Source: Streptomyces catenulae (GTDB lineage: Bacteria > Actinomycetota > Actinomycetes > Streptomycetales > Streptomycetaceae). Taken from it: a DNA stretch of 64,000 nucleotides. The translations under genes and the position numbers were made by a program. The stretch spans positions 124,001 through 188,000 of the forward strand of contig NZ_JODY01000008.1 of assembly GCF_000718015.1 (NCBI RefSeq), read 5' to 3'. Shown here in pieces: positions 56,165 through 64,000 of the stretch. The notes beneath the pieces were generated by a model. It was given only the letters and a program-made list of their open reading frames with translations, was not told where the DNA came from and ran no database searches. Within the stretch, counting starts at the first letter, position 1; every line of letters starts with the position of its first letter.

Positions 56165-56703
56165 CCAGTAGCTCCCCCGGAAGCCCCATCGTCGGCATCG
56201 TCATGGGTTCGGACTCCGACTGGCCCGTCATGGAGGCGGCGGCCAAGGCGCTCGACGAGTTCGAGATCGCCTACGAGGTCGACGTCGTCTCCGCGCACCG
56301 GATGCCGCACGAGATGATCGCGTACGGCGAGGAGGCCGCCGGGCGCGGGCTCAAGGCGATCATCGCGGGCGCCGGGGGAGCCGCCCATCTGCCGGGCATG
56401 CTCGCCTCCGTCACGCCGCTGCCGGTGATCGGCGTGCCGGTGCCGCTGAAGTACCTCGACGGCATGGACTCGCTCCTCTCCATCGTGCAGATGCCCGCCG
56501 GGGTGCCGGTCGCGACCGTCTCCGTCGGCGGCGCCCGTAACGCCGGGCTGCTCGCCGCGCGGATGCTCGCCGCGCACGACGAGGAACTGCTCGGCCGGAT
56601 GCGGGAGTTCCAGCAGGAGCTGAACGACCAGGCCACCGAGAAGGGCAAGCGGCTGCGGAACAAGGTCGCCTCCCCGGCCGGTTTCGGCTTCGGGAGCAAG
56701 TGA
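56161..56703 (+). CDS. purE: N5-CAIR mutase
   Basis: 180 residues. Class I PurE, converting N5-CAIR into CAIR, the step after Pur[45 protein letters not shown] with the catalytic His, and [27 protein letters not shown] are the family signatures. The C-terminal [14 protein letters not shown] is an actinobacterial tail. It follows purK by overlap and its stop overlaps the dipeptidase start. Confidence 0.97.
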   Translation: MTSSSPGSPIVGIVMGSDSDWPVMEAAAKALDEFEIAYEVDVVSAHRMPHEMIAYGEEAAGRGLKAIIAGAGGAAHLPGMLASVTPLPVIGVPVPLKYLDGMDSLLSIVQMPAGVPVATVSVGGARNAGLLAARMLAAHDEELLGRMREFQQELNDQATEKGKRLRNKVASPAGFGFGSK

Positions 56704-57896
56704 TGACGGCCGCCGCGGTGGACCCGCGTATCGCCGCCCTGCTCGCCGAACACCCCGTCGTCGACGGCCACAACGACCTGCCCTGGGCGCTGCGCACCCA
56801 GGCCGGGTACGACCTGGAGCGGCGTGACATCGCCGGTGACCAGTCGGAGTTCCTGCACACCGACATCCCGCGGCTGCGGGCCGGTGGCGTCGGCGCGCAG
56901 TTCTGGTCGGTCTACGTCCGCGCCGACTTCGCGGGCGATACGGCGGTCAGCGCCACCCTGGAACAGATCGACGTGGTGCGGCGGATGGCCGCGCGCTACC
57001 CCGAGGCGCTGCGGCTGGCGTTCACCGCCGACGACATGGAGGCGGCGCGCGCCGACGGCGTCATCGCCTCGCTGATGGGCGCCGAGGGCGGCCACTCCAT
57101 CAACAACTCGCTGGCCACCCTGCGGGCCCTGCACCGGCTGGGCGTCCGCTACATGACGCTCACCCACAACGACAGCCTGGCCTGGGCGGACTCCGCGACG
57201 GACGAGCCGCGCGCGGACGGTCTCAGCGCCTTCGGCGAGGAGGTCGTGCGGGAGATGAACCGCCTCGGCATGCTCGTCGACCTCTCGCATGTCGCCGCCA
57301 CGACGATGCGGGACGCGCTGCGGGTCTCCACCGCGCCGGTGATCTTCTCGCACTCCTCGTCCCGCGCGGTCTGCGACCACCCGCGGAACATCCCCGACGA
57401 CGTCCTGGAGCGGCTGCCCGCCAACGGCGGCACCGCGATGGCCACCTTCGTGCCGAAGTTCGTGCACCAGGAGGTCGGCCCCTGGATGCTGCGGGCCGAC
57501 GAGAACATGCGGGCCCACGGCTTCCACCACCTGGACACCACGCCCGAGGCGATGGTGGTCCAGCGGGAGTTCCGGGCGGCGCACCCGATGCCGGAGGCGA
57601 CCGCGGCGACCGTCGCCGACCACCTCGACCACCTGCGGGAGGTCGCCGGGGTCGACCACATCGGGCTCGGCGGCGACTACGACGGCACCGCCTTCACCCC
57701 GACCGATCTGGCGGACGTGGCGAGCTACCCGAATCTGCTCGGGGAACTGCTGGACCGTAAGTGGTCCACCGCCGACCTCGCCAAGCTGACCTGGCGCAAC
57801 GCGGTCCGTACGCTGCGGGACGCGGAGGATGTGGCCCGCGCCGAGCAGGCCCGCCGCCCGGAGTCGATCGCCACGATCGAGCAGCTGGACGGCTGA
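56703..57896 (+). CDS. Membrane dipeptidase family (peptidase M19)
   Basis: 397 residues from the ATG at 56703, overlapping the purE stop, with GGGAG upstream. Zinc-binding [32 protein letters not shown] with the bridging Glu, [20 protein letters not shown] and [18 protein letters not shown], and the Asp in [10 protein letters not shown]. It hydrolyses dipeptides, including D-amino-acid-containing ones, and some relatives cleave beta-lactams. No signal peptide, so it is cytoplasmic, probably recycling peptides. Third gene of the purK unit. Confidence 0.94.
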   Translation: MTAAAVDPRIAALLAEHPVVDGHNDLPWALRTQAGYDLERRDIAGDQSEFLHTDIPRLRAGGVGAQFWSVYVRADFAGDTAVSATLEQIDVVRRMAARYPEALRLAFTADDMEAARADGVIASLMGAEGGHSINNSLATLRALHRLGVRYMTLTHNDSLAWADSATDEPRADGLSAFGEEVVREMNRLGMLVDLSHVAATTMRDALRVSTAPVIFSHSSSRAVCDHPRNIPDDVLERLPANGGTAMATFVPKFVHQEVGPWMLRADENMRAHGFHHLDTTPEAMVVQREFRAAHPMPEATAATVADHLDHLREVAGVDHIGLGGDYDGTAFTPTDLADVASYPNLLGELLDRKWSTADLAKLTWRNAVRTLRDAEDVARAEQARRPESIATIEQLDG

Positions 57897-57912
57897 GCGG
57901 TACCTCTTCACC

Positions 57913-57949
57913 CACCGGCGGGCCCTGTCACGGACGGGGCCCGCCGGTG
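57913..57949. terminator. Bidirectional terminator
   Basis: A perfect 13-bp stem (57913-57925 with 57937-57949), loop 11 nt, between dipeptidase and VOC genes. Confidence 0.8.
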
Positions 57950-57983
57950 CGTTCCGTGTCCGGGCGGCGGGCGGAGCGCCGGG

Positions 57984-58352
57984 TCAGTCGCAGAGGCAGA
58001 GGCAGAACGGGTGCCCGACCGGGTCCAGATAGACGCGCCAGCTCTGCCGGGCGTCGTCCTGCTGGACCAGCTTCGCGCCGAGCGCCAGCGCCTTCTCCTG
58101 CGCCGCCTCCAGGTCCGCGCGCCGGACGTCGAAGTCGAGGTGGCACTGCTGGGGCCGGTCCTGCCCCGGCCACTGCGGCGGCCGGTACCCCGCCACCTCC
58201 TGGAACGCCAGCCGCCGCCCCTGTGGCCCGACGGCCTCGAACCAGTCGCCCTCGCCCGTCACCCGCCAGTCGAGCAACTCGGCGTAGAAACCGGCGAGCG
58301 CCCGCGGATCGGGGCAGTCCAGCGCGACGACAGTCAGCTCGATCAGCGCCAT
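57984..58352 (-). CDS. VOC-superfamily (glyoxalase/bleomycin-resistance-like) protein
   Basis: 122 residues from an ATG with AGGAGGTAACG upstream. One VOC module made of two beta-alpha-beta repeats: LTVVALDCPDPRALAGFYAELLDW and HLDFDVRRADLEAAQEKALALGAK, ending DPVGHPFCLCL with the usual His/Glu-type metal positions changed. Members either bind drugs or catalyse metal-dependent reactions. It is divergent from a CGNR-type regulator, which may control it. Confidence 0.9.
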   Translation of the reverse strand: MALIELTVVALDCPDPRALAGFYAELLDWRVTGEGDWFEAVGPQGRRLAFQEVAGYRPPQWPGQDRPQQCHLDFDVRRADLEAAQEKALALGAKLVQQDDARQSWRVYLDPVGHPFCLCLCD

Positions 58353-58379
58353 ATCGTTACCTCCTGAAGCGGTTTACGG

Positions 58380-58392
58380 GTAACTGCGTTAC
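58380..58392. promoter_or_regulatory. Palindrome GTAAC-N3-GTTAC between VOC and CGNR genes
   Basis: A perfect 5-bp inverted repeat with further GTTAC (58356-58360) and GGTAACG (58412-58418) nearby, in a 74-bp divergent promoter region. Candidate operator for the CGNR protein acting on both genes. Confidence 0.5.
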
Positions 58393-58413
58393 TGCATCAT
58401 GGCGGTCGGCCGG

Positions 58414-58419
58414 TAACGT
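58414..58419 (+). promoter_or_regulatory. Candidate -10 (TAACGT) of a leaderless CGNR transcript
   Basis: TAACGT ends 7 nt before the GTG at 58427. Confidence 0.4.
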
Positions 58420-58426
58420 GGCAAGG

Positions 58427-58987
58427 GTGGCGGACCGAACGGCACCGGTGTCCCTCCTCCCGGTGCAGGACCTGGTGAACACCCTCGACATCGAGACCGG
58501 CGTGGACGCGCTGACCGCGGACGGCGGGCTCGACGCCTTCCTCACCGCGCACGGCCTGCCCCCGCTCACCGCGGCGGACGCCCCGGCGGCCCTGCGCACC
58601 CTGACCGAGCTGCGCGAGGCGCTGCGCACCGTCTGCCTCGCACACACCGCGGACACCACCCCGGACCCCGCCGACGCCCGGACCCTGGACCGGCTGCTGG
58701 CCCGCGGCCCGCTCGTCCTCGCCCTCGACCCCGACGGCGCCCCCGCACTCCGCCCGGCCGCCGGGCTGCGCGGCGCCGACCGGCTCGTCGCGCTGCTGGC
58801 CGCCGCCGTCGCCACGGCAGCCGCCGACGGCAGCTGGCGCCGCCTCAAGGCGTGCGAGGCCCATGACTGCCGGTGGGTGTTCTACGACCGGAGCCCGGCC
58901 GGACGCAGCCGCTGGTGCTCGATGGCGGTCTGCGGCAGCCGGGCGAAGATGCGCAGCTACCGCGCCCGCCGCGCGGAATCCGGCTGA
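58427..58987 (+). CDS. ABATE/CGNR zinc-finger family protein, probable regulator
   Basis: 186 residues from the GTG at 58427 (a GTG at 58418 adds three). An N-terminal ABATE domain (VSLLPVQDLVNTLDIETGVDALTADG..., LRTLTELREALRTVC) is followed by a C-terminal treble-clef zinc finger (CEAHDCRWVFYDRSPAGRSRWCSMAVCGSR), where the last motif is CGSR rather than CGNR. The family is thought to bind DNA and respond to stress or small molecules. It is divergent from a VOC gene, a pairing often seen with repressors. Confidence 0.9.
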   Translation: MADRTAPVSLLPVQDLVNTLDIETGVDALTADGGLDAFLTAHGLPPLTAADAPAALRTLTELREALRTVCLAHTADTTPDPADARTLDRLLARGPLVLALDPDGAPALRPAAGLRGADRLVALLAAAVATAAADGSWRRLKACEAHDCRWVFYDRSPAGRSRWCSMAVCGSRAKMRSYRARRAESG

Positions 58988-58994
58988 AACCCGC

Positions 58995-59033
58995 GACCGC
59001 CCGGCCGGGGCACGGTGGCCCGGCCGGGCGGTC
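58995..59033. terminator. Bidirectional terminator
   Basis: A perfect 15-bp stem (58995-59009 with 59019-59033), loop 9 nt, between convergent CGNR and UDP-sugar dehydrogenase genes. Confidence 0.85.
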
Positions 59034-59071
59034 GGAACGGAAGGAACCGGGAGAAACGGTAGGAAAAGCGG

Positions 59072-60412
59072 TTACGCCTGCGGGCGGCCCAACGCCCGGT
59101 AGGTCCAGCCGGCCTTCCGCCACAGCTCCGGGTCGAGGGCGTTGCGCCCGTCCAGGATGCGGCGTTCGGCGGCCGCCTCGCCCAGCACCGCCGGGTCCAG
59201 CTCCCGGAACTCCCGCCACTCGGTCAGATGCAGCACCGCGTCCGCCCCGCGCACCGCCTCCAGCGCGCTGCCCGCGTAACCCAGCGTCGGGAAGAGCCGC
59301 CGGGCGTTCTCCATGCCCTTCGGGTCGTAGACGGTGACCTGGCCGCCCTGGAGGTGGATCTGACCGGCGACGTTGAGGGCGGGGGAGTCGCGGACGTCGT
59401 CGGAGTCCGGCTTGAAGGTGGCGCCGAGGACGGCGATCCGCTTGCCGAGGAAGCCGCCGCCGACCGCGTCCCGGGTCAGCTCGACCATGTGGCCGCGGCG
59501 CCGCATGTTGATCGAGTCGACCTCGCGCAGGAAGGTCAGCGCCTGGTCCGCGCCCAGCTCACCGGCGCGGGCCATGAACGCCCGGATGTCCTTGGGCAGG
59601 CAGCCGCCGCCGAAGCCGACCCCGGCACGCAGGAACTTCTTGCCGATCCGCTCGTCGTGCCCGATCGCCTCGGCCAGCTTCATCACATCGCCGTCGGCCG
59701 CCTCGCAGACCTCCGCCATGGCGTTGATGAACGAGATCTTCGTGGCCAGGAAGGAGTTGGCGGCGGTCTTCACCAGCTCGGCGGTCGGGTAGTCCATGAC
59801 GACGAACGGCGAGCCCTCGGCGACCGGCTTCTCGTAGATCTCCCGCAGCAGCGCCTCGGCCCGCTCGCTCGCGACGCCGACGACGATCCGGTCCGGGTGC
59901 AGGGTGTCGTCCACGGCGAACCCCTCGCGCAGGAACTCCGGGTTCCACGCCAGCTCCGCCGCCTCGCCCGCCGGTGCCTCGCGCGCCAGCAGCCGCGACA
60001 GCCGCGCCGCGCTGCCCACCGGCACCGTCGACTTGCCGACGACCAGCGCCGGACGGGTCAGATGCGGGGCGAGCGAGGCGAAGGCGCTCTCGACGTACGA
60101 CATGTCGCAGGCGTACTCGCCGTGCTTCTGCGGGGTGTTCACACAGACGAAGTGCACATCGCCGAAGGCCCCCGCCTCCTCGTAGGAGGTGGTGAAGCGG
60201 AGTCGGCCGGTGGAGCCCTCGATCCCGTCGATGTGGCGGCGGAGCAGCTCCTCCAGTCCCGGTTCGTACATCGGGACCTCGCCGCGCCGCAGCATCTCGA
60301 TCTTCTCGGGGACGACGTCCAGACCCAGGACCTCGAAGCCGAGCTCGGCCATGGCGGCGGCGTGGGTGGCGCCGAGGTAGCCGGTGCCGATCACGGTGAT
60401 CTTGAGGGCCAT
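59072..60412 (-). CDS. UDP-glucose/GDP-mannose dehydrogenase family protein
   Basis: 446 residues from the ATG at 60412 with GGAGCATCC. NAD-binding fold ITVIGTGYLGATHAAAMAELGFEVLGLDV, VHFVCVNTPQ, KSTVPVGSA, WNPEFLREGFAVDDTLHPDRIVVG, the catalytic Cys in GVGFGGGCLPKDIRAFMARA and the C-terminal AVLGATFKPDSDDVRDSPAL. It oxidises UDP-glucose (or a related NDP-sugar) to the uronic acid in two steps for surface polysaccharide. The genome context offers no polymer cluster. UDP-glucose is the most likely substrate. Confidence 0.95.
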   Translation of the reverse strand: MALKITVIGTGYLGATHAAAMAELGFEVLGLDVVPEKIEMLRRGEVPMYEPGLEELLRRHIDGIEGSTGRLRFTTSYEEAGAFGDVHFVCVNTPQKHGEYACDMSYVESAFASLAPHLTRPALVVGKSTVPVGSAARLSRLLAREAPAGEAAELAWNPEFLREGFAVDDTLHPDRIVVGVASERAEALLREIYEKPVAEGSPFVVMDYPTAELVKTAANSFLATKISFINAMAEVCEAADGDVMKLAEAIGHDERIGKKFLRAGVGFGGGCLPKDIRAFMARAGELGADQALTFLREVDSINMRRRGHMVELTRDAVGGGFLGKRIAVLGATFKPDSDDVRDSPALNVAGQIHLQGGQVTVYDPKGMENARRLFPTLGYAGSALEAVRGADAVLHLTEWREFRELDPAVLGEAAAERRILDGRNALDPELWRKAGWTYRALGRPQA

Positions 60413-60592
60413 GGATGCTCCAAACCAGTTTTCGGCGCGGCGGCCGGGGTGCGGTGTGCAGGTCGGTGACGGACGGGCGAAAAGGCGCTGACCGAGCATA
60501 GTCGGGCCCCCGCGGGCGGGCGTCGGGCACCGGCCACCGGGGAACGGATGGTCTGTCGGCAACCTCACGTATCCCGCCGCGCCCGGGACGCC

Positions 60593-60598
60593 TAGAAT
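60593..60598 (+). promoter_or_regulatory. Candidate -10 (TAGAAT) for acyl-CoA dehydrogenase
   Basis: TAGAAT is close to the consensus and would start transcription near 60605, just before the inverted repeat at 60618. Confidence 0.5.
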
Positions 60599-60617
60599 CC
60601 GGAGCAGAACGGGTTAC

Positions 60618-60631
60618 TTAACGGTAGTTAG
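60618..60631. promoter_or_regulatory. Inverted repeat in the acyl-CoA dehydrogenase leader
   Basis: TTAAC-GGTA-GTTAG, nearly symmetrical and AT-rich. It lies just after the predicted transcription start, where a TetR-like repressor would block elongation. Confidence 0.45.
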
Positions 60632-60658
60632 CTTCAGCTCTCAGGGGAGTGAGAAACC

Positions 60659-61831
60659 TTGGCGGGAACCGCTGATTTCGATCTGTACCGGCCGTCGGAG
60701 GAGCACGACATGCTCCGGGAGTCGGTGCGTGCCCTCGCCGAGGCGAAGATCGCACCGTTCGCCGCCGCCGTGGACGAGGAGGCCCGCTTCCCGCAGGAGG
60801 CGCTCGACGCGCTGGTCGCCAACGACCTGCACGCCGTCCACGTACCGGAGACCTACGGCGGCGCGGGCGCCGACGCGCTCGCCACCGTCATCGTCATCGA
60901 GGAGGTCGCCCGGGTCTGCGGTTCGTCCTCGCTGATCCCGGCGGTCAACAAGCTCGGCTCGCTCCCGGTGATCCTCTCCGGCTCGGAGGAGCTGAAGGCG
61001 AAGTACCTCGGCCCGCTGGCCAAGGGCGACGCGATGTTCTCGTACTGCCTGAGCGAGCCGGACGCCGGTTCGGACGCGGCGGGCATGAAGACCAAGGCCG
61101 TCCGCGACGGTGACTTCTGGGTCCTCAACGGCGTGAAGCGCTGGATCACCAACGCCGGTGTCTCCGAGTACTACACGGTCATGGCCGTCACCGACCCGGA
61201 GAAGCGCTCCAAGGGCATCTCCGCCTTCGTCGTCGAGAAGGGCGACGAGGGTGTGTCCTTCGGCGCCCCCGAGAAGAAGCTCGGCATCAAGGGCTCGCCG
61301 ACCCGCGAGGTCTACCTCGACAACGTCCGCATCCCCGCCGACCGCATGATCGGCGCCGAGGGCACCGGCTTCGCCACCGCGATGAAGACCCTCGACCACA
61401 CCCGCATCACCATCGCCGCACAGGCACTGGGCATCGCCCAGGGCGCGCTGGACTACGCCAAGGGCTACGTCCGCGAGCGGAAGCAGTTCGGCAAGCCGAT
61501 CGGCGACTTCCAGGGCGTGCAGTTCATGCTCGCCGACATGGCGATGAAGGTCGAGGCCGCCCGCCAGCTGACCTACGCCGCCGCCGCCAAGTCCGAGCGC
61601 ATCTCCGCCGGTGGCAAGGACGAGGACCTCACCTTCTTCGGCGCCGCCGCCAAGTGCTACGCCTCCGACGCCGCGATGGAGATCACCACCGACGCCGTCC
61701 AACTCCTCGGCGGCTACGGCTACACCCGCGACTACCCGGTCGAGCGCATGATGCGCGACGCCAAGATCACGCAGATTTATGAGGGCACGAACCAGGTGCA
61801 GCGGATTGTGATGGCGCGGAACCTGCCGTAG
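60659..61831 (+). CDS. Acyl-CoA dehydrogenase
   Basis: 390 residues from a TTG with GGGGAG nine nt upstream. FAD enzyme oxidising acyl-CoA to enoyl-CoA. N-terminal helical domain, middle beta domain with FSYCLSEPDAGSDAAGMKT and VLNGVKRWITNAG, C-terminal domain with RKQFGKPIGDFQGVQFMLADM, GGYGYTRDYPVERMMRDAKI and the catalytic Glu in QIYEGTNQVQRIVMAR. The length and motifs fit the short/branched-chain type, so it may act in fatty-acid or branched-chain amino acid breakdown. Last core gene before the accessory block. Confidence 0.95.
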   Translation: MAGTADFDLYRPSEEHDMLRESVRALAEAKIAPFAAAVDEEARFPQEALDALVANDLHAVHVPETYGGAGADALATVIVIEEVARVCGSSSLIPAVNKLGSLPVILSGSEELKAKYLGPLAKGDAMFSYCLSEPDAGSDAAGMKTKAVRDGDFWVLNGVKRWITNAGVSEYYTVMAVTDPEKRSKGISAFVVEKGDEGVSFGAPEKKLGIKGSPTREVYLDNVRIPADRMIGAEGTGFATAMKTLDHTRITIAAQALGIAQGALDYAKGYVRERKQFGKPIGDFQGVQFMLADMAMKVEAARQLTYAAAAKSERISAGGKDEDLTFFGAAAKCYASDAAMEITTDAVQLLGGYGYTRDYPVERMMRDAKITQIYEGTNQVQRIVMARNLP

Positions 61832-61849
61832 GCGGTAGCTGCACAACAA

Positions 61850-61881
61850 GAAATGCCCCTGCCGCACGGCGGGGGCATTTC
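61850..61881. terminator. Terminator after acyl-CoA dehydrogenase
   Basis: A 14-bp stem (61850-61863 with 61868-61881, one T:G pair) with a GCAC loop. It marks the junction to the convergent accessory block. Confidence 0.85.
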
Positions 61882-61894
61882 CTGTCTGCGGGGC

Positions 61895-62092
61895 CTACAC
61901 GAGGCCGACCCCCGCCTGAGCCTTGATGGTGTTCACCGCGTCTTCGGTGAGCCAGCGCAGGGGGACCACGGTCCACTTGTCGCGCTTGCGCATGACCACG
62001 GCTTTACCGTCCCTGGTGCGTCCGACGTGGACGAAGCCGTGATCACGCCGCAGGTCTTTCGCCAGGTTCTCGCCGTGGATCACGGGCGTCAC
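61895..62092 (-). CDS. Small hypothetical protein
   Basis: 65 residues from a GTG that overlaps the stop of the preceding small gene (GTGA). Basic and mixed alpha/beta by eye (FVHVGRTRDGKAVVMRKRDKWTVVPLRWLTEDAVNTIKAQ). No membrane segment or Cys. I do not know the family. Coupled to the 44-residue frame upstream, it is the last gene of the accessory minus-strand block. Confidence 0.6.
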   Translation of the reverse strand: MTPVIHGENLAKDLRRDHGFVHVGRTRDGKAVVMRKRDKWTVVPLRWLTEDAVNTIKAQAGVGLV

Positions 62093-62223
62093 TCCCCTTC
62101 GCGGTCCTCGTCATCGGCGAGGCTGCTGTGCACGTTCCCGTTCTGAGAGACCCGGGAGTCAGGATCAGTCGCCTGATCCCGACCGGCGTACGGATCCCAC
62201 TCGTCCTCGTTCCGCTTACCCAT
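62089..62223 (-). CDS. Very small acidic hypothetical protein
   Basis: 44 residues from the ATG at 62223 with GGGAG nine nt upstream. Highly charged and hydrophilic (MGKRNEDEWDPYAGRDQ..., SSLADDEDREGE), probably disordered. The frame is open upstream to about 62484, so a longer product cannot be excluded, though that part has Ser/Arg/Pro-rich shadow-like composition. Overlaps the next small gene. Confidence 0.5.
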   Translation of the reverse strand: MGKRNEDEWDPYAGRDQATDPDSRVSQNGNVHSSLADDEDREGE

Positions 62224-62493
62224 TCTTGTCTGCTCCCTGGATCGACCGCTGAAGCGATATGGGGAATCGGTCCCCGCGCCGTCGTACATCCCGCCCGACC
62301 AATGGCCTGTCCTTTCACGGGATGGAGACGGGGTCTGCACTGTCCCTGTCGTGATTCTCAAATGGGTACGGGGCCCATTCGGCGTCGCCGGGCAGGGGCA
62401 GAGGTATGGGTGCCTCTGCTCGGACCGGGCACGTCTTCCTGTACTCGACGGCTTGTCCGACCGGGAGGCTCCCGATACCGGCAACTGTGACCA

Positions 62494-62688
62494 TCAGTGC
62501 CCCTCCGGGTGCCGACGGAGGAAGACGTTGCAGTCGGACACAGTGGTCATGTCGCCACCCGCACGGGCGCGGTCCCGCACATTGGCCAGCTCGGTGCAGC
62601 CTGCGCAGTCCGGCACCGGACCAGGCTCCGCATCCAACCTGAGCGGCAGCTCTACCGCCTCACTCGGGTAAGTCCTCGGCTGGCTCAT
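62494..62688 (-). CDS. Small Cys-containing protein of the streptomycete accessory regulator family
   Basis: 64 residues from the ATG at 62688 with GGAGGGACAG. It has a CAGC pair (VPDCAGCTELANVRDRARAGGDM) and a further Cys/His set (SDCNVFLRRHPEGH), which could bind zinc. Such small proteins commonly lie next to XRE-DUF5753 regulators in Streptomyces. Function unknown; a co-regulator or antagonist of the adjacent regulator is inferred. Confidence 0.7.
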   Translation of the reverse strand: MSQPRTYPSEAVELPLRLDAEPGPVPDCAGCTELANVRDRARAGGDMTTVSDCNVFLRRHPEGH

Positions 62689-62774
62689 ACTGTCCCTCCG
62701 CGTCGTCCGTGTGATGACCACGTTAGGGACGTCAGCGAATCAACCCCCAGGAAGTTGCACGCGGTTGCACAGAT

Positions 62775-63623
62775 TCATCCAAGGGAGTCGATGGCCCTTG
62801 TGATGCAGGCGCGAGCTTCTGGGCCTCGTACTGCGATCTTCGACAGTTCGCCGAAGGCTTTCAGATACGTTCGGATCTCGCCGGGGGCTGTCAGGTTGAT
62901 CTCTGCCGTCAGCGTCTCCACCGCCACCTGGGCATCGTCGAAGGCGTAGAACGCTTCCAGCGGCCAGGCCGCACGCCGGGCGCCGAGCGGGATCACGCCC
63001 AACGAGACGTTGGGCTGAGCCATGACCGACAGCAGGTAGCCGAGTTGGCCCGCCAGCGCCGCGTCGTCGCTGACGCGGTAATAGAGGACAGCTTCCTCCA
63101 GGAGCAGCGCAAAGTGATGGCCCCCTTCCCGCACGACGCGGGAGCGGTTCAGCCGAGCCTGTACGGCGTCTGAGACATCGTCCGGCGTTCCCTGAAAGTG
63201 CGTGATGGACCGTAGAAGGCCAGTGGCGTACTCAGCTGTCTGGAGCATCCCCGGCACGACATTGGATGCGTACACGCGGAAGGTGCGGGTCCGTTGGTAG
63301 AGGGGCACCGTCTGTTCGTGAATCCGGCGCATCCCGTCCCGGTGGATCTGCCGCCACTCCACGTACATGGACTCAGCGTTGCGTGAGGCTGCGATCAAGT
63401 CGGCGGCCTGATCGTCAGCATCACAGGCCGTGCACCAGGCCCGGATATCCGCGTCTGAGGGCGGAGTCTTGCCACGGGCGATCCGCGAGGACTTGGACTT
63501 GTGCCAGCCGCACCGGGCGGCCAGTTCATTCCCCGTGAGCCCGGCGTCCTTCATGATGCTTTGCAACCGGGTTGCTACAGCGGCGCGCGCCGCTTGGGCG
63601 CTGGAGAGCGGGGATGAGGACAT
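62775..63623 (-). CDS. XRE-family regulator with DUF5753 domain (WhiJ-like)
   Basis: 282 residues from the ATG at 63623. N-terminal helix-turn-helix (AVATRLQSIMKDAGLTGNELAARCGWHKSKSSRIARGKTPP) and a DUF5753 sensor/effector domain (YQRTRTFRVYASNVVPGMLQTAEYATGLL, then HFALLLEEAVLYYRV, PNVSLGVIPLGARRA). WhiJ-like proteins number dozens in each Streptomyces genome and usually act with a small DUF397 partner; here the neighbours are a DUF6879 protein and a small Cys protein instead. Base composition is less GC-rich than the core genes, a sign of transfer. Confidence 0.92.
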   Translation of the reverse strand: MSSSPLSSAQAARAAVATRLQSIMKDAGLTGNELAARCGWHKSKSSRIARGKTPPSDADIRAWCTACDADDQAADLIAASRNAESMYVEWRQIHRDGMRRIHEQTVPLYQRTRTFRVYASNVVPGMLQTAEYATGLLRSITHFQGTPDDVSDAVQARLNRSRVVREGGHHFALLLEEAVLYYRVSDDAALAGQLGYLLSVMAQPNVSLGVIPLGARRAAWPLEAFYAFDDAQVAVETLTAEINLTAPGEIRTYLKAFGELSKIAVRGPEARACITRAIDSLG

Positions 63624-63640
63624 GAACCGGCCGGCCTGAG

Positions 63641-64000
63641 TCAGACGCTGTACTTCTCGTGTGGGATGGCGCGCTCCCACACCGCCTCGAACGCCGAGGC
63701 GCAGAGCTGCGCAACGGCAGGGTCTTCGGTCTGGTCGGTGTGGACCCACTGCCCGGACCCATCAAAGATATTGAACTGAACCAACCGCCTGTCGAACAGC
63801 CAGAAGTCATTTCCGGGCAGGGCCAGATCTGATGCGTGGCGCCGAGGCAGCCAACGGATCTGCTCCCCGGCAGCGACGTTTGTGAACGTTCCGGAGTGCT
63901 CAAAGCGGATGTAGTCGCTCAGCGGTTCGGAGACGATTCGGGCGCGGCGCATCACCACTCCCTTGTTCGTGACCTCCTGCACGAGGTCGAGCCACGGCCG
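63641..64000 (-). CDS. DUF6879-type protein, N-terminus cut by window end
   Basis: At least 119 residues; the frame continues past the end of the window (RPWLDLVQEV before the internal GTG at 63982), so that GTG is not the start. Conserved blocks RARIVSEPLSDYIRFEH, AAGEQIRWLPRR and LALPGNDFWLFDRRLVQFNIF mark the DUF6879 family, found beside XRE-DUF5753 genes in streptomycetes. The gap to the regulator gene is 17 bp, so they are co-transcribed. Function unknown. Confidence 0.85.
   Translation of the reverse strand, partial: RPWLDLVQEVTNKGVVMRRARIVSEPLSDYIRFEHSGTFTNVAAGEQIRWLPRRHASDLALPGNDFWLFDRRLVQFNIFDGSGQWVHTDQTEDPAVAQLCASAFEAVWERAIPHEKYSV

Overview
The window is about 64 kb of very GC-rich actinobacterial DNA. 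The codon use, many GTG starts, short intergenic gaps, leaderless promoters, Rpf/LysM secreted proteins, a bldA tRNA and a SigB-type sigma factor with its own antagonists all point to Streptomyces. The gene order (mfd, surA-like, mazG, rpf genes, eno, ftsB-like, DUF501, ppx, ndh, bldA, thiolase, CBS, hut genes, sigI-type locus, peptide transporter, two-component system, purK/purE) matches the conserved chromosomal core as I recall it. The last 2 kb looks accessory.

Layout. 1-8.2 kb: the 3' end of mfd, two small lipoproteins, a CPT-like P-loop protein, a DUF2079 membrane protein, a secreted HNH-type lipoprotein, a SurA-N lipoprotein, mazG and a cytochrome P450. 8.4-10.5 kb: two resuscitation-promoting-factor-like proteins with LysM; only the second sits behind a c-di-AMP (ydaO-type) riboswitch. 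10.9-14.5 kb: eno, a FtsB/DivIC-like protein, DUF501 and Ppx/GppA. 15-20.8 kb: an SPFH protein, a secreted NlpC/P60 protein, a type II NADH dehydrogenase behind two Rex-like sites, and a cyclopropane-fatty-acid synthase. 20.9-24.2 kb: a MacB/FtsX-type ABC exporter. 24.7 kb: bldA, the tRNA-Leu(UAA) needed to read TTA codons. 25.5-33.7 kb: a baeRF-type protein, a Bax-inhibitor-1 protein, unknown proteins, a thiolase, an SGNH hydrolase and a cystathionine beta-synthase, with a 100-bp tandem repeat and a strong hairpin behind the thiolase gene. 34-43.3 kb: an NCS1 permease, an RpiR regulator, a PLP decarboxylase-fold enzyme and an M20 amidohydrolase-hutF-hutI operon. 43.4-45.6 kb: a SigB/F-type sigma factor divergent from its antagonist and anti-sigma genes. 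45.9-50.1 kb: a tightly coupled four-gene operon of surface proteins, two with sortase signals. 50.2-61.8 kb: a POT transporter, a response regulator/histidine kinase pair, GtrA, purK-purE-M19 dipeptidase, VOC, CGNR regulator, UDP-sugar dehydrogenase and acyl-CoA dehydrogenase. 61.9-64 kb: a minus-strand accessory block (DUF6879, XRE-DUF5753 regulator and three small proteins) cut by the window end.

How it fits together. The window mixes housekeeping metabolism with control points of the Streptomyces life cycle: TTA decoding (bldA), second-messenger control of spore/cell-wall hydrolysis (c-di-AMP riboswitch to an Rpf protein), redox control of respiration (Rex to ndh), and a partner-switching sigma module. 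Many convergent gene pairs are separated by strong GC hairpins. Several genes appear to be leaderless, with TAnnnT placed 6-7 nt before the start codon. Reading by eye I found no in-frame TTA codon in any annotated gene here. Family names rest on motif recognition from the sequence; no database search was run.
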